Of a DNA stretch of 64,000 nucleotides, positions 30,628 through 39,221 are shown piece after piece (position 1 is the first letter of the stretch; each line of letters starts with the position of its first letter). Where the stretch lies: assembly GCA_900473805.1 (NCBI GenBank), contig UCMS01000024.1:1-64000 (forward strand). Reading direction: 5' to 3'. The translations under genes and the position numbers were made by a program. The DNA is from Hyphomicrobiales bacterium. GTDB lineage: Bacteria; Pseudomonadota; Alphaproteobacteria; Rhizobiales; Rhizobiaceae. The notes below the pieces were generated by a model. It was not told the origin of the DNA, did not search any database, and was given only the letters and a program-made list of their open reading frames with translations.

Positions 30628-31844
30628 CAACCTTTGGCCGGTGCGAAGGCTTTTACGTCGGCGTGCTCCGCCGCCATCTGCAGATGCAGTCGCTGGCCGG
30701 TATAGGGCGTGTGCTTTGCGATGACCTCGTGGTTCAGCTCGATGCCGAGGCCCGGCTCGCGCGACGGAATGAGATAGCCGTCGTCGAAGCCGAGCTTCGT
30801 CTTCAGTACCTCGGCATGGAAGCCGCCGAAATCCATGATCGCCTCGTGGATCAGGAAGTTCGGGCAGGTGGCCGCGAGCTGGATCGAGGCGGCTGCCCCG
30901 ACCGGGCCGTTATAGAGGTGCGGCGCGATCTGCGCATAAAAGGACTCGGCCATCCCGGCGATTTTCTTCGCCTCCAGCAAGCCGCCGACGCGAGCGACAT
31001 TCATCTGCAGGATGGAGGCAGAGCCAAGCTGCAATACTCTCTGGAATTCGTATTTCGTCGTCAGCCGCTCGCCCGTCGAGACGGGGATCGACGTGGCGCG
31101 GGCGACTTCCGCCATCGCGGCTTCCTGGCCGGGCGGAACGGGCTCCTCGAACCAGAGCGGATCGTATTTCTCCAGCCGCTTGGCAAGACGGATGGCCGAC
31201 GAGGGCACCATCTGGCCATGGGTGCCGAAGAGGATGTCGGCGCGGTTGCCGATGGCATCGCGGATCTTGCGGCAAAATTCCTCGCAACGATCCATCACAG
31301 CCAGCGACAGGTGGTGGCCGGAATAGTTGGTGTAAGGGCCGGCCGGATCGAATTTCAGCCCGGTGAAACCCGCCTCGACCATGCGAATCGCCTCTTCGGC
31401 GGCGAGATCGGGATCGTTGTAGTCGTATTCCCCGGCTGAATTTTTCGGATAGAGATAGGTGTAAGCGCGCAGCTTGTCATGGACCGGGCCGCCCAGCAGA
31501 TCGGCGACCGGCCGTCCGGCAGCCTTGCCGATGATGTCCCAGCAGGCGATTTCTAAACCGGAGATGATCCCGGCCATGGTCGGGTCCGGTCGCTGGGTAA
31601 AGCCGCTCGAATAGGCCGCACGCCAGAAGCGCTCGATCTGGTGCGGGTCGTGGCCTTCGAGATAGCGGGTGAAGACGTCTTCGACGAGAACCGCGATGCC
31701 AGAGGGGTGGAAGGCGGTCGAATAGATCTCACCGACGCCCTTGATGCCGCAGGCCGTTTCCAGCTCGACGAAGATCCAGTACATGCCGCCGATATGCGGC
31801 GCGGGCGTTGCGACAACATGTGTCTTGAGCGAAGCGACTTTCAT
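30627..31844 (-). CDS. Enolase-superfamily (mandelate racemase/muconate lactonizing) dehydratase-like protein
   Basis: This 405-residue protein has the capping domain (1-125) and TIM barrel of the enolase superfamily and resembles galactonate-dehydratase-like acid sugar dehydratases. Visible elements are GLKFDPAG on the second strand (Lys-x-Asp rather than Lys-x-Lys), LWFEEPVPP and STGERL for two metal-binding Glu residues, QMNVARVGG, and a likely base His in APHLYNGPVG. At the place of the first metal ligand, where relatives read LDFHGR, this protein reads FGTHGQ, so the usual Asp seems absent. The reaction is probably dehydration of a sugar acid, but the substrate is unknown. It is coupled to the GMC gene and follows the aldehyde dehydrogenase gene. 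Confidence 0.8.
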   Translation of the reverse strand: MKVASLKTHVVATPAPHIGGMYWIFVELETACGIKGVGEIYSTAFHPSGIAVLVEDVFTRYLEGHDPHQIERFWRAAYSSGFTQRPDPTMAGIISGLEIACWDIIGKAAGRPVADLLGGPVHDKLRAYTYLYPKNSAGEYDYNDPDLAAEEAIRMVEAGFTGLKFDPAGPYTNYSGHHLSLAVMDRCEEFCRKIRDAIGNRADILFGTHGQMVPSSAIRLAKRLEKYDPLWFEEPVPPGQEAAMAEVARATSIPVSTGERLTTKYEFQRVLQLGSASILQMNVARVGGLLEAKKIAGMAESFYAQIAPHLYNGPVGAAASIQLAATCPNFLIHEAIMDFGGFHAEVLKTKLGFDDGYLIPSREPGLGIELNHEVIAKHTPYTGQRLHLQMAAEHADVKAFAPAKG

Positions 31845-31886
31845 GGATGCCCCCGATGAAGAATTCTTGAGCCGGCTAATCGGCGA

Positions 31887-33311
31887 TCAGTGCTTGAGGA
31901 TGACGAGGCGGGTCTGGGTGAATTCCAGCATGCCGTGCTTGCCGTCGTCGCCGCCGAGGCCGGAGCGCTTCCAGCCGGCGTGATAGCCCTGGTAGGGATC
32001 GGCCGGGAAGCGGTTGATGTAGAGTTCGCCCGCCTCGATCTCGTTCGCGGCCTTCATCACCTTGCGATAGTTCTCGGTGAAGACGACGGAGGCGAGGCCG
32101 AACTGGTGGTCGCTTGCCATGGCCAATGCCTCGTCGAAATCGGTGTAGGGAATGACGGCGAGCACCGGCCCGAACACTTCCTCCTGGACGATCTCCATGT
32201 CCTGGCGGCAATCGGAGAGCAGGGTCGGCGGATAGAAATAGCCATCGCCCGGCGGCAGAAAGCCGCCCGTTTCGATAACGGCGCCGTCGGCCTTGGCCCG
32301 TTCGACCATGTGATGAACCCTGAGACGCGCTGCGGCATTGGCGAGCGGCCCCATGCGGGTCGGATCCTCGGCGCGATCGCCATAGTGGCGGCGTTCGAAG
32401 GCATCCTTGAGCTTGGCGAGAAGCGTGCCGTGGACGGAGGCATGCACGTAGAGACGCTCGACAGAGGTGCAGACCTGGCCGCAATGGGCCGTCTTTGCCG
32501 CGAGCACGCTTTTCGTCACCACGTCGAGATCGGCATCCGGCTCGACGATGACGGGTGTCTTGCCGCCGAGTTCCAGTGAGGGCTTGGCGATGTTGACCTT
32601 GCAGTAGTCCAGGACCGTCTGGCCGGCGGCGACGCTGCCGGTTAGGGTGATCATGCCGACCTCGCGTCGGGTCGACATCACCTGGGCCACCTCGTGGCTC
32701 ATGGCCATGATGCTGACGAGACCCGCAGGGAGATCCGCTTCCTTGATCGCTTCGGCAAAGACGAAGGCCGAGGTCGGAGTGTTGTTGCTGGGGCGCACGA
32801 CCACGGCATTGCCGGTGATCAGGGCCGGGGCGATCTTGCGGACGAGCGTGTAGATCGGGAAGTTGAAGGGGATCAGGCAGGCGACGACGCCGATCGGTGC
32901 CCGCTTCAGCATCAGCGTCTCATCCGGCGTGTCGCTCTCGATGACTTCGCCCTCGACGCGGCGCGCCCATTCGGCGTGGTAGCGCATCAGTTCGACGCCA
33001 TAACCTGTTTCGGCCACGGCATCGTCAAGACTCTTGCCGGACTCCTGTGCCAATGCAGCGCCGATCTTCTGCTGATGCCGCTCGACGGCGTCTGCGAGCC
33101 TGCGCAGCGCATTGCCGCGCTCGATGGCCGGCAGGCGAGCCCAGGGCTTCTGGGCTAAAGCGGCCGCATCCACCGCCTCGATGACATCGGCTTCCGTCGC
33201 CGCCGTAACCGATGCAAAAACCTGGCCTTTGGCCGGGTTCTTTACCTCGATCGTCTGGCGGGCACCGGTTTCGCGAAAAGACCCGGCGATGAAGTTCTGG
33301 AAGGTGGTCAT
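31887..33311 (-). CDS. NAD-dependent aldehyde dehydrogenase, AldA-like
   Basis: This 474-residue enzyme is closest in pattern to lactaldehyde/glycolaldehyde dehydrogenase AldA: it shares the YHAEWARRVEGEVI segment, a Glu in LELGGKTPVIV, the catalytic Cys in HCGQVCTSVERLYV and the ending YHAGWKRSGLGGDDGKHGMLEFTQT. The substrate-channel motif PWNFP of most family members is PFNFP here. The ATG at 33311 has a GGAG site; the frame is open 33 bases further. It probably oxidises an aldehyde from the pathway that includes the dehydratase and GMC oxidoreductase genes downstream, 42 bases away. The exact aldehyde is not known. Confidence 0.88.
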   Translation of the reverse strand: MTTFQNFIAGSFRETGARQTIEVKNPAKGQVFASVTAATEADVIEAVDAAALAQKPWARLPAIERGNALRRLADAVERHQQKIGAALAQESGKSLDDAVAETGYGVELMRYHAEWARRVEGEVIESDTPDETLMLKRAPIGVVACLIPFNFPIYTLVRKIAPALITGNAVVVRPSNNTPTSAFVFAEAIKEADLPAGLVSIMAMSHEVAQVMSTRREVGMITLTGSVAAGQTVLDYCKVNIAKPSLELGGKTPVIVEPDADLDVVTKSVLAAKTAHCGQVCTSVERLYVHASVHGTLLAKLKDAFERRHYGDRAEDPTRMGPLANAAARLRVHHMVERAKADGAVIETGGFLPPGDGYFYPPTLLSDCRQDMEIVQEEVFGPVLAVIPYTDFDEALAMASDHQFGLASVVFTENYRKVMKAANEIEAGELYINRFPADPYQGYHAGWKRSGLGGDDGKHGMLEFTQTRLVILKH

Positions 33312-33349
33312 GGCAGGCGCTCCGGCAACGGACAGTCGCGCCAAGTAGG

Positions 33350-33410
33350 AAGTCGCGCTTGCCTCTTCGCAAGCGACTTATTGTCGGGTTGAGCATTCCA
33401 AAAAGGAATG
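33350..33410. other. Two hairpins between lysR and the aldehyde dehydrogenase gene
   Basis: AAGTCGCGCTTGC (33350-33362) pairs with GCAAGCGACTT (33369-33379) with a two-base bulge, and CATTCC-AAAAA-GGAATG lies at 33394-33410 directly after the LysR stop. They may end the lysR transcript or form an operator/leader for the downstream minus-strand genes. Neither has a T tract. Confidence 0.4.
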
Positions 33411-33412
33411 TT

Positions 33413-34339
33413 TCAGGCGCTGATCTGCTCCAGCGGTGGCTGCGAGCCTTCGCTAATCTCGCGGCTCAGCCAGCGTCTGAGCGCTTCGACATGCGGCGAC
33501 TGCGCCCGGTCGGTGCGTGTCACCAGCCAGTAGGATTCGTGCCCCTCAACTTCCACATCCAGGACCTGGGTAAGTGCGCCCGTCTGCATCAGCGGTGCAA
33601 CCATAGACCGATCGGCCACGGCGACGCCCAGCCCGTTGCAGGCGGCTTCGATAACGAGATCCAGCAGGTCGAATTCCAGTCCGCCTTGCGTGTCGGTCTC
33701 GGTGAGGCCCGCCGCATCCAGCCAGCGCTGCCAGGTGAGATACCGCTGGTCGGCGGAGGCCAGCACATGCAGGAAGGTGAAGCGGGAGAGGTCGATCGCT
33801 TCGTCGTTCTGCAAGCTCTCGATGAGATGCGGGGCGCAGACGGCGATATGGCGTTCGGTAAACAGCCGTTCCGACTTGAGGCTCGGCCATTCGCCATCGC
33901 CGAAGCGGATGGCACAATCCAGCATGCCGCGTTCGGAAAGATTGTCCTCGAGGTCGGTGGTGATGCTCAGATCGACGTCCGGCAGGAAGGCTCTGAGGCT
34001 CATCAGCCGTGGCATCAGCCAGCGCTTGGCAAAGGTCGGGGGAACGTTGATCCGAAGGCGGCGCAGATTACTCTTCTCGCGGATGTTGCGAACCGTCATC
34101 TCCACCGTGTGGAACGCCTGCTGCAGCGAAGCGAGCAGTTCGGCGCCGGAGGGCGTCAGCTCCAGGTGATGATGCCGGCGGATGACCAGCGTCTCGCCGA
34201 GCTGTTCTTCGAGATTGCGCACCTGGCGGCTGACGGCGCTCTGGGTGAGGTTCAGCAATTCGGCAGCACGGGTGAAGCTGCGGGTCTGGCCGACCACCTC
34301 GAACACCTTCATCGCAGACAGGGCGGGCAGCCGTCTCAT
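33413..34339 (-). CDS. LysR-type regulator, GcvA-like
   Basis: This 308-residue protein has an N-terminal winged helix-turn-helix (SFTRAAELLNLTQSAVSRQVRNLEE, residues about 21-45) and a ligand-binding domain of the GcvA subgroup (PTFAKRWLMPRL, DLSITTDLEDNL). It lies upstream of, and on the same strand as, the aldehyde dehydrogenase, dehydratase and GMC genes, so it may control them, though LysR genes more often diverge from their targets. It diverges from the lactate dehydrogenase gene; a GGCGAA-N5-TTCGCC dyad in that gap is a possible binding site. The effector is unknown. Confidence 0.88.
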   Translation of the reverse strand: MRRLPALSAMKVFEVVGQTRSFTRAAELLNLTQSAVSRQVRNLEEQLGETLVIRRHHHLELTPSGAELLASLQQAFHTVEMTVRNIREKSNLRRLRINVPPTFAKRWLMPRLMSLRAFLPDVDLSITTDLEDNLSERGMLDCAIRFGDGEWPSLKSERLFTERHIAVCAPHLIESLQNDEAIDLSRFTFLHVLASADQRYLTWQRWLDAAGLTETDTQGGLEFDLLDLVIEAACNGLGVAVADRSMVAPLMQTGALTQVLDVEVEGHESYWLVTRTDRAQSPHVEALRRWLSREISEGSQPPLEQISA

Positions 34340-34384
34340 GATCCCTCGAACATCCCCTTCAGAGCCTTGTCACATTAAATCAGA

Positions 34385-34401
34385 GGCGAACATCATTCGC
34401 C
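34385..34401. promoter_or_regulatory. Dyad between lysR and ldh
   Basis: GGCGAA-CATCA-TTCGCC lies 46 bases before the lysR start and 108 bases before ldh in the divergent gap. A second, weaker dyad TGAC-N8-GTCA is at 34411-34426. Either could be an operator; the assignment to LysR is inference. Confidence 0.35.
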
Positions 34402-34469
34402 ATGCACATCTGACGCGAATGTGTCACGCTTCTTGCTATAGCTGGTTGATCGCGCCAGTCGAGCGGTGA

Positions 34470-35441
<972 letters not shown>

Positions 35442-35526
35442 GTTGCACAGCCTATATGCTAAAAGACTGCACAACAGGGCACGTCTTGCGCCAGCAAGTC
35501 ACGGCCCTTCATTTCTGGACCTCGTC

Positions 35527-35892
35527 ATGAACGAAATGCCGCCACTCACGCCAGAGGCTCTCGAAGACTTCCTCTCGAAAGCCCGCGCCGCAAGCGGATT
35601 GCTGAAGGCCCTGTCGCACGAGACCCGCCTTCTGATGCTCTGCATGCTGTGTCAGGGCGAAAAATCCGTGACCGAGATCGAGCAGTTTCTCGGCATCCAG
35701 CAGGCCGTCGTCTCGCAGCAGCTTGCGCGGCTGAGAAGCGACAAAGTCGTGCAGACCCGCCGTGAAGGCAGGCAGATCTACTACCGGATCGCCGATCCGC
35801 AACTCGCCGAATTGATTTCGGTGCTCTACAAGATGTATTGCGGAGCGACGCCCTTGGTGCGCGAAGAAAAGGAAGCGCTCACCGACGCCTGA
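35527..35892 (+). CDS. ArsR-family regulator with BigR/SqrR-like cysteines
   Basis: This 121-residue winged-helix protein has the recognition helix IQQAVVSQQLARLR (about 57-70) and the wing TRREGRQIYYRI. Cys39 (LLMLCML) and Cys105 (YKMYC) fall where BigR, SqrR and YgaV carry the two cysteines that form a tetrasulfide or disulfide in response to persulfide; a third, Cys42, is extra. ArsR-type metal-site motifs such as ELCVCDL are absent. A thiol- or sulfide-sensing repressor is therefore likely, by motif alignment. Its targets are not evident: no sulfide-oxidising gene is nearby, and ldh just upstream and the LysR gene 33 bases downstream are the candidates. Confidence 0.75.
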   Translation: MNEMPPLTPEALEDFLSKARAASGLLKALSHETRLLMLCMLCQGEKSVTEIEQFLGIQQAVVSQQLARLRSDKVVQTRREGRQIYYRIADPQLAELISVLYKMYCGATPLVREEKEALTDA

Positions 35893-35925
35893 GTTCGTCA
35901 TCGGCATGAGCGAGGGGCGGGGAGC

Positions 35926-36864
35926 ATGATCGACAAGCTGGAATTTTTCATCGCGCTCGCCCGCCAGCAGCATTTCGGTCGTGCGGCAGAAGAATGCGGT
36001 GTGACGCAGCCGACGCTTTCTGCCGGTATCCGCCAGCTGGAAGAGCAGCTCGGCGTGATGCTCGTGCAGCGCGGCTCCCGATTCCTGGGGCTGACGCCGG
36101 AAGGCCAGCGGGTGCTCGAATGGGCGCGACGGATCGTCGGCGATACCCGCACCATGCGCGAGGAGATGCGGGCGGCGCGTCGCGGTCTTGCCGGCCATAT
36201 CCGGCTTGCGGTCATTCCCACCGCGCTTGCCATGGTGCAGAAGCTCACCGAACCCTTCCAGGCCCGCCATCCGGACGTGACCTTTTCCGTCCTGTCGCGC
36301 ACCTCGCTGCAGGTGTTGAGCCTGCTTGAAAACCTCGAGATTGACGCCGGCATCACCTATCTCGACAACGAGCCCTTGGGGCGCGTCACCAGCGTGCCGC
36401 TCTATTCCGAGCGCTATCACCTGATCACGGCTGTCGGCACGCCGCTTGCCGACCGGGGCAGCGTCACCTGGAGCGAGGTTGCCGATCTCAGGCTCTGTCT
36501 CTTGACCGCCGACATGCAGAACCGGCGGATCATCAACCAGCACCTGGCAGAGGCCGGGGTGACGCCGAAGCCGACGCTCGAATCCAATTCGATGATCGTG
36601 CTCTTTTCCCATATCCGGACTGGCAAATGGGCATCGATCATGCCGAAGAATGTCGCGGAATCCTTCGGCTTCGGCGAGGAGATCCGGATGATCCCGATCA
36701 CGGCACCCGAGGCCGAACATCTGGTCGGCCTGGTCGCCACGCACCGCGAGCCCTTCACCCCGCTCGTCTCCGGCCTGTTGCATGAGGCACGTTTGCTGGC
36801 GGCCTCGAATGCCTTCGATAGAGATCTTCTATCGAGCGACGGAAGCGTCGTATTGACCTCCTGA
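35926..36864 (+). CDS. LysR-type regulator of formate dehydrogenase (FdsR-like)
   Basis: This 312-residue protein has the usual LysR helix-turn-helix (HFGRAAEECGVTQPTLSAGIRQLEEQLG, about 16-43) followed by an effector-binding domain (about 90-295). It precedes fdsGBACD on the same strand by 66 bases, as LysR genes do in other fds loci, where the regulator is called FdsR; control of formate dehydrogenase is therefore inferred. A LysR-type dyad lies in the last 50 bases of the gene itself. The gene starts 33 bases after the ArsR-type gene, so the two may share a transcript. Confidence 0.85.
   Translation: MIDKLEFFIALARQQHFGRAAEECGVTQPTLSAGIRQLEEQLGVMLVQRGSRFLGLTPEGQRVLEWARRIVGDTRTMREEMRAARRGLAGHIRLAVIPTALAMVQKLTEPFQARHPDVTFSVLSRTSLQVLSLLENLEIDAGITYLDNEPLGRVTSVPLYSERYHLITAVGTPLADRGSVTWSEVADLRLCLLTADMQNRRIINQHLAEAGVTPKPTLESNSMIVLFSHIRTGKWASIMPKNVAESFGFGEEIRMIPITAPEAEHLVGLVATHREPFTPLVSGLLHEARLLAASNAFDRDLLSSDGSVVLTS
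36815..36835. promoter_or_regulatory. LysR-type T-N11-A dyad before fdsG
   Basis: TCGATAGA-GATCT-TCTATCGA is a perfect 8-bp inverted repeat with 5-base centre. It contains GATAG-N7-CTATC, the T-N11-A form of LysR sites, and lies about 96 bases before the fdsG start, inside the 3' end of the lysR coding sequence. A second small dyad TCATC-TTCC-GATGA is at 36879-36892. Confidence 0.5.
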
Positions 36865-36930
36865 CATCAGACCCATCATCATCTTCCGATGAACGAACCC
36901 GCCAGAGCTCGGCGGGTGAGGAGGATTTCG

Positions 36931-37410
36931 ATGAATATTCGTGTGGCTGCGGACGACGTCTCCGCCCGCATATCGGCTGTGATCGCCGAACTGCAGCATC
37001 TGGAAGGTCCAATGCTGCCGATCTTGCATCGCTTGCAGGAGGAATTCGGCTACATCCCTGAGATCGCCAAGCAGATCATCGCCAGCGCGCTAAACCTGTC
37101 GCGTGCGGAAGTGCATGGCGTCATCACCTTCTACCATGATTTCAAGTCCCATCCCTCCGGACGGCATGTGCTGAAGCTCTGTCGCGCCGAGGCTTGCCAG
37201 TCGATGGGCTGCGAGCCTCTTGCGGACAAGATCAAGTCGAAGCTCGGAATCGACTGGCATGAGACGACGCCTGACGGTGCCGTCACCCTCGAACCCGTCT
37301 TCTGTCTCGGCCTCTGCGCCCAGGCGCCGGCTGCGATGCTCGACGGCGAGCTGCATGCGCGGCTCGACGAACACTGTCTTAGCGACATTCTGGCGGAGGT
37401 GCGCTCATGA
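36931..37410 (+). CDS. fdsG: NAD-dependent formate dehydrogenase gamma subunit
   Basis: FdsG is the small NuoE-like [2Fe-2S] subunit of the soluble molybdenum formate dehydrogenase. The 159 residues contain the thioredoxin-fold cluster ligands Cys84, Cys89 (CRAEAC), Cys125 and Cys129 (CLGLC). The ATG at 36931 follows a strong GAGGAGG site; the frame continues 42 bases upstream without one. Its stop overlaps the fdsB start (ATGA). Complex role and partners are established for the FdsABG enzymes of Cupriavidus and Rhodobacter. Confidence 0.94.
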   Translation: MNIRVAADDVSARISAVIAELQHLEGPMLPILHRLQEEFGYIPEIAKQIIASALNLSRAEVHGVITFYHDFKSHPSGRHVLKLCRAEACQSMGCEPLADKIKSKLGIDWHETTPDGAVTLEPVFCLGLCAQAPAAMLDGELHARLDEHCLSDILAEVRS

Positions 37411-38963
37411 GCGTTACCGTCTTCGTCCCCCGCGATGCGGCAGCGCTTGCCGTTGGTGCCGACAAGGTGGCGGCTGCCATCGAACGTGAAGCCAAAGCGC
37501 GCGGCCAGGACGTCACCATCGTCCGCAATGGCTCACGCGGCATGCTGTGGCTGGAAGTGCTGGTCGAGGTTCGCACGAACCAGGGCCGCGTCGCCTATGG
37601 TCCGGTCAAGGCCTCCGACGTGCCTTCCCTCTTCGATGCCGGCTTCCTAGAGGGTGGCGAACATCCGCTCGGCCATGGTCTGACCCACGACATCCCCTTC
37701 CTCAAGGGGCAGACGCGGCTCACCTTCGCGCGCTGTGGCGTCACTGATCCGCTCTCGCTCGCTGATTACCGCCACTATCAGGGCCTCAAGGGCCTTGCCA
37801 ATGCCATCGCCATGGCACCTGTCGATATCGTCAAACAGGTCACCGACAGTGGCTTGCGCGGTCGTGGCGGCGCCGGCTTCCCGACCGGCATCAAGTGGAA
37901 GACGGTCGCGGATGCGAAGGCCGACCAGAAATACATCGTCTGCAATGCCGACGAGGGCGACAGCGGCACTTTTGCCGACCGGATGATCATGGAGGGTGAT
38001 CCCTTCGTGCTGATCGAAGGCATGGCGATTGCCGGCATCGCAGTCGGCGCCACCAAGGGCTATGTCTATACCCGCTCCGAATATCCGCATGCGATTGCCA
38101 TCATGGAAGAGGCCATCCAGATCGCGCGGCGCGAGGCGATTCTCGGCCCATCGGTGATGGGCTCGGCCTATGCCTTCGACATGGAAGTGCGCATGGGCGC
38201 CGGGGCCTATGTCTGCGGCGAGGAAACCTCTCTGCTCAACAGCCTCGAAGGTAAGCGCGGCGTGGTGCGCGCCAAGCCGCCGCTGCCGGCGCTTCAGGGC
38301 CTGTTCGGCAAGCCCACCGTCGTCAACAACGTCATGTCGCTCGCCTCCATTCCCATCATCATGGACCGGGGTGCCGCGTTCTACCGTGACTTCGGCGTTG
38401 GTCGCTCGCATGGCACGATCCCGATCCAACTCGCCGGCAATTTGAAGCATGGCGGCCTCTACGAGACCGCCTTCGGTCTGCCGCTTGGCCAGCTGATCAA
38501 TGAGATTGGCGGCGGCACGATTTCGGGTCGTCCGGTCAAGGCCGTGCAGGTGGGCGGGCCGCTCGGCGCCTATTTCCCGCCGTCGCTGTTCGATACGATC
38601 TTCGACTATGAGGCCTTCACCGCAGCCGGTGGCCTGATCGGCCATGCCGGCGTCGTGGTCTTCGACGATACCGCCGACATGCTCAAGCAGGCGCGCTTCG
38701 CCATGCAGTTCTGTGCGGTCGAAAGCTGCGGCAAGTGCACGCCATGCCGCATCGGTTCGACACGCGGCGTGGAGACGGTCGACAAGATCGCCCGCGGCAT
38801 CGAGCCGGAGAAGAACAAGGTGCTGCTGGAAGACCTTTGCAACACCATGAAATTCGGTTCGCTCTGCGCGCTGGGTGGTTTCACGCCTTATCCGGTCATG
38901 AGCGCGATGACGCATTTCCCGCAGGATTTTGCGCCGGCCCCCGTGAGGGAGGCTGCGGAATGA
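37407..38963 (+). CDS. fdsB: NAD-dependent formate dehydrogenase beta subunit
   Basis: FdsB is the NuoF-like subunit that carries FMN and one [4Fe-4S] cluster and reduces NAD. The 518 residues include the FMN/NADH motif GRGGAGFPTGIKW (about 152-164) and the cluster ligands ESCGKCTPCRIG (about 438-449) with the fourth Cys in DLCNTMKFGSLCALG. An N-terminal thioredoxin-like region (1-115) lacks the cysteines of a [2Fe-2S] site, as expected for FdsB. It is followed by a 258-base gap with a palindromic repeat before fdsA, where these genes are normally adjacent. Confidence 0.95.
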   Translation: MSVTVFVPRDAAALAVGADKVAAAIEREAKARGQDVTIVRNGSRGMLWLEVLVEVRTNQGRVAYGPVKASDVPSLFDAGFLEGGEHPLGHGLTHDIPFLKGQTRLTFARCGVTDPLSLADYRHYQGLKGLANAIAMAPVDIVKQVTDSGLRGRGGAGFPTGIKWKTVADAKADQKYIVCNADEGDSGTFADRMIMEGDPFVLIEGMAIAGIAVGATKGYVYTRSEYPHAIAIMEEAIQIARREAILGPSVMGSAYAFDMEVRMGAGAYVCGEETSLLNSLEGKRGVVRAKPPLPALQGLFGKPTVVNNVMSLASIPIIMDRGAAFYRDFGVGRSHGTIPIQLAGNLKHGGLYETAFGLPLGQLINEIGGGTISGRPVKAVQVGGPLGAYFPPSLFDTIFDYEAFTAAGGLIGHAGVVVFDDTADMLKQARFAMQFCAVESCGKCTPCRIGSTRGVETVDKIARGIEPEKNKVLLEDLCNTMKFGSLCALGGFTPYPVMSAMTHFPQDFAPAPVREAAE

Positions 38964-38974
38964 GTGTCAGAGAA

Positions 38975-39185
38975 AGACCCCTCCTGCTCGCTTTGCTCGC
39001 CGCCCTCCCCACAAGGGGGAGGGCTCAGCGCGCGGCACCGTCCCGCCCAACGCAAGCGAATAAGGCAGCTGCACCATCGCTAACCCACTCGTTTGGCTAC
39101 CGGGAGCACACGGCCGCCACGAGTTATCTCCCCCCTTGTGGGGGAGATGGCCGGCAGGCCAGAGGGGGTCTCATCTCCCGTTCGT
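38975..39185. repeat. Rhizobial-type palindromic intergenic repeat inside the fds operon
   Basis: Two hairpins of like sequence in opposite orientation mark the element: GCCCTCCCC-ACAAG-GGGGAGGGC at 39002-39024 and ATCTCCCCC-CTTGT-GGGGGAGAT at 39126-39148, followed by GGCC-GGCA-GGCC (39149-39160) and AGAGGGGGT. This pattern is that of the non-coding mosaic palindromes (RIME/REP-like) scattered in rhizobial genomes. Edges are approximate. It causes a false open frame of 43 codons before fdsA. It carries no protein. Confidence 0.75.
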
Positions 39186-39221
39186 CCCGCGTCCTCGCCC
39201 ATTCCGCACAGGAGGCCATCC

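Noticed and set aside
36879-36892. TCATC-TTCC-GATGA as the main fds operator
   Set aside because: It is short and lies close to the coding start; the 8-bp T-N11-A dyad at 36815 is a better candidate.
39093-39221. N-terminal extension of fdsA by 43 codons
   Set aside because: It is encoded by the palindromic repeat; the ATG at 39222 has an AGGAGG site and the family N-terminus.
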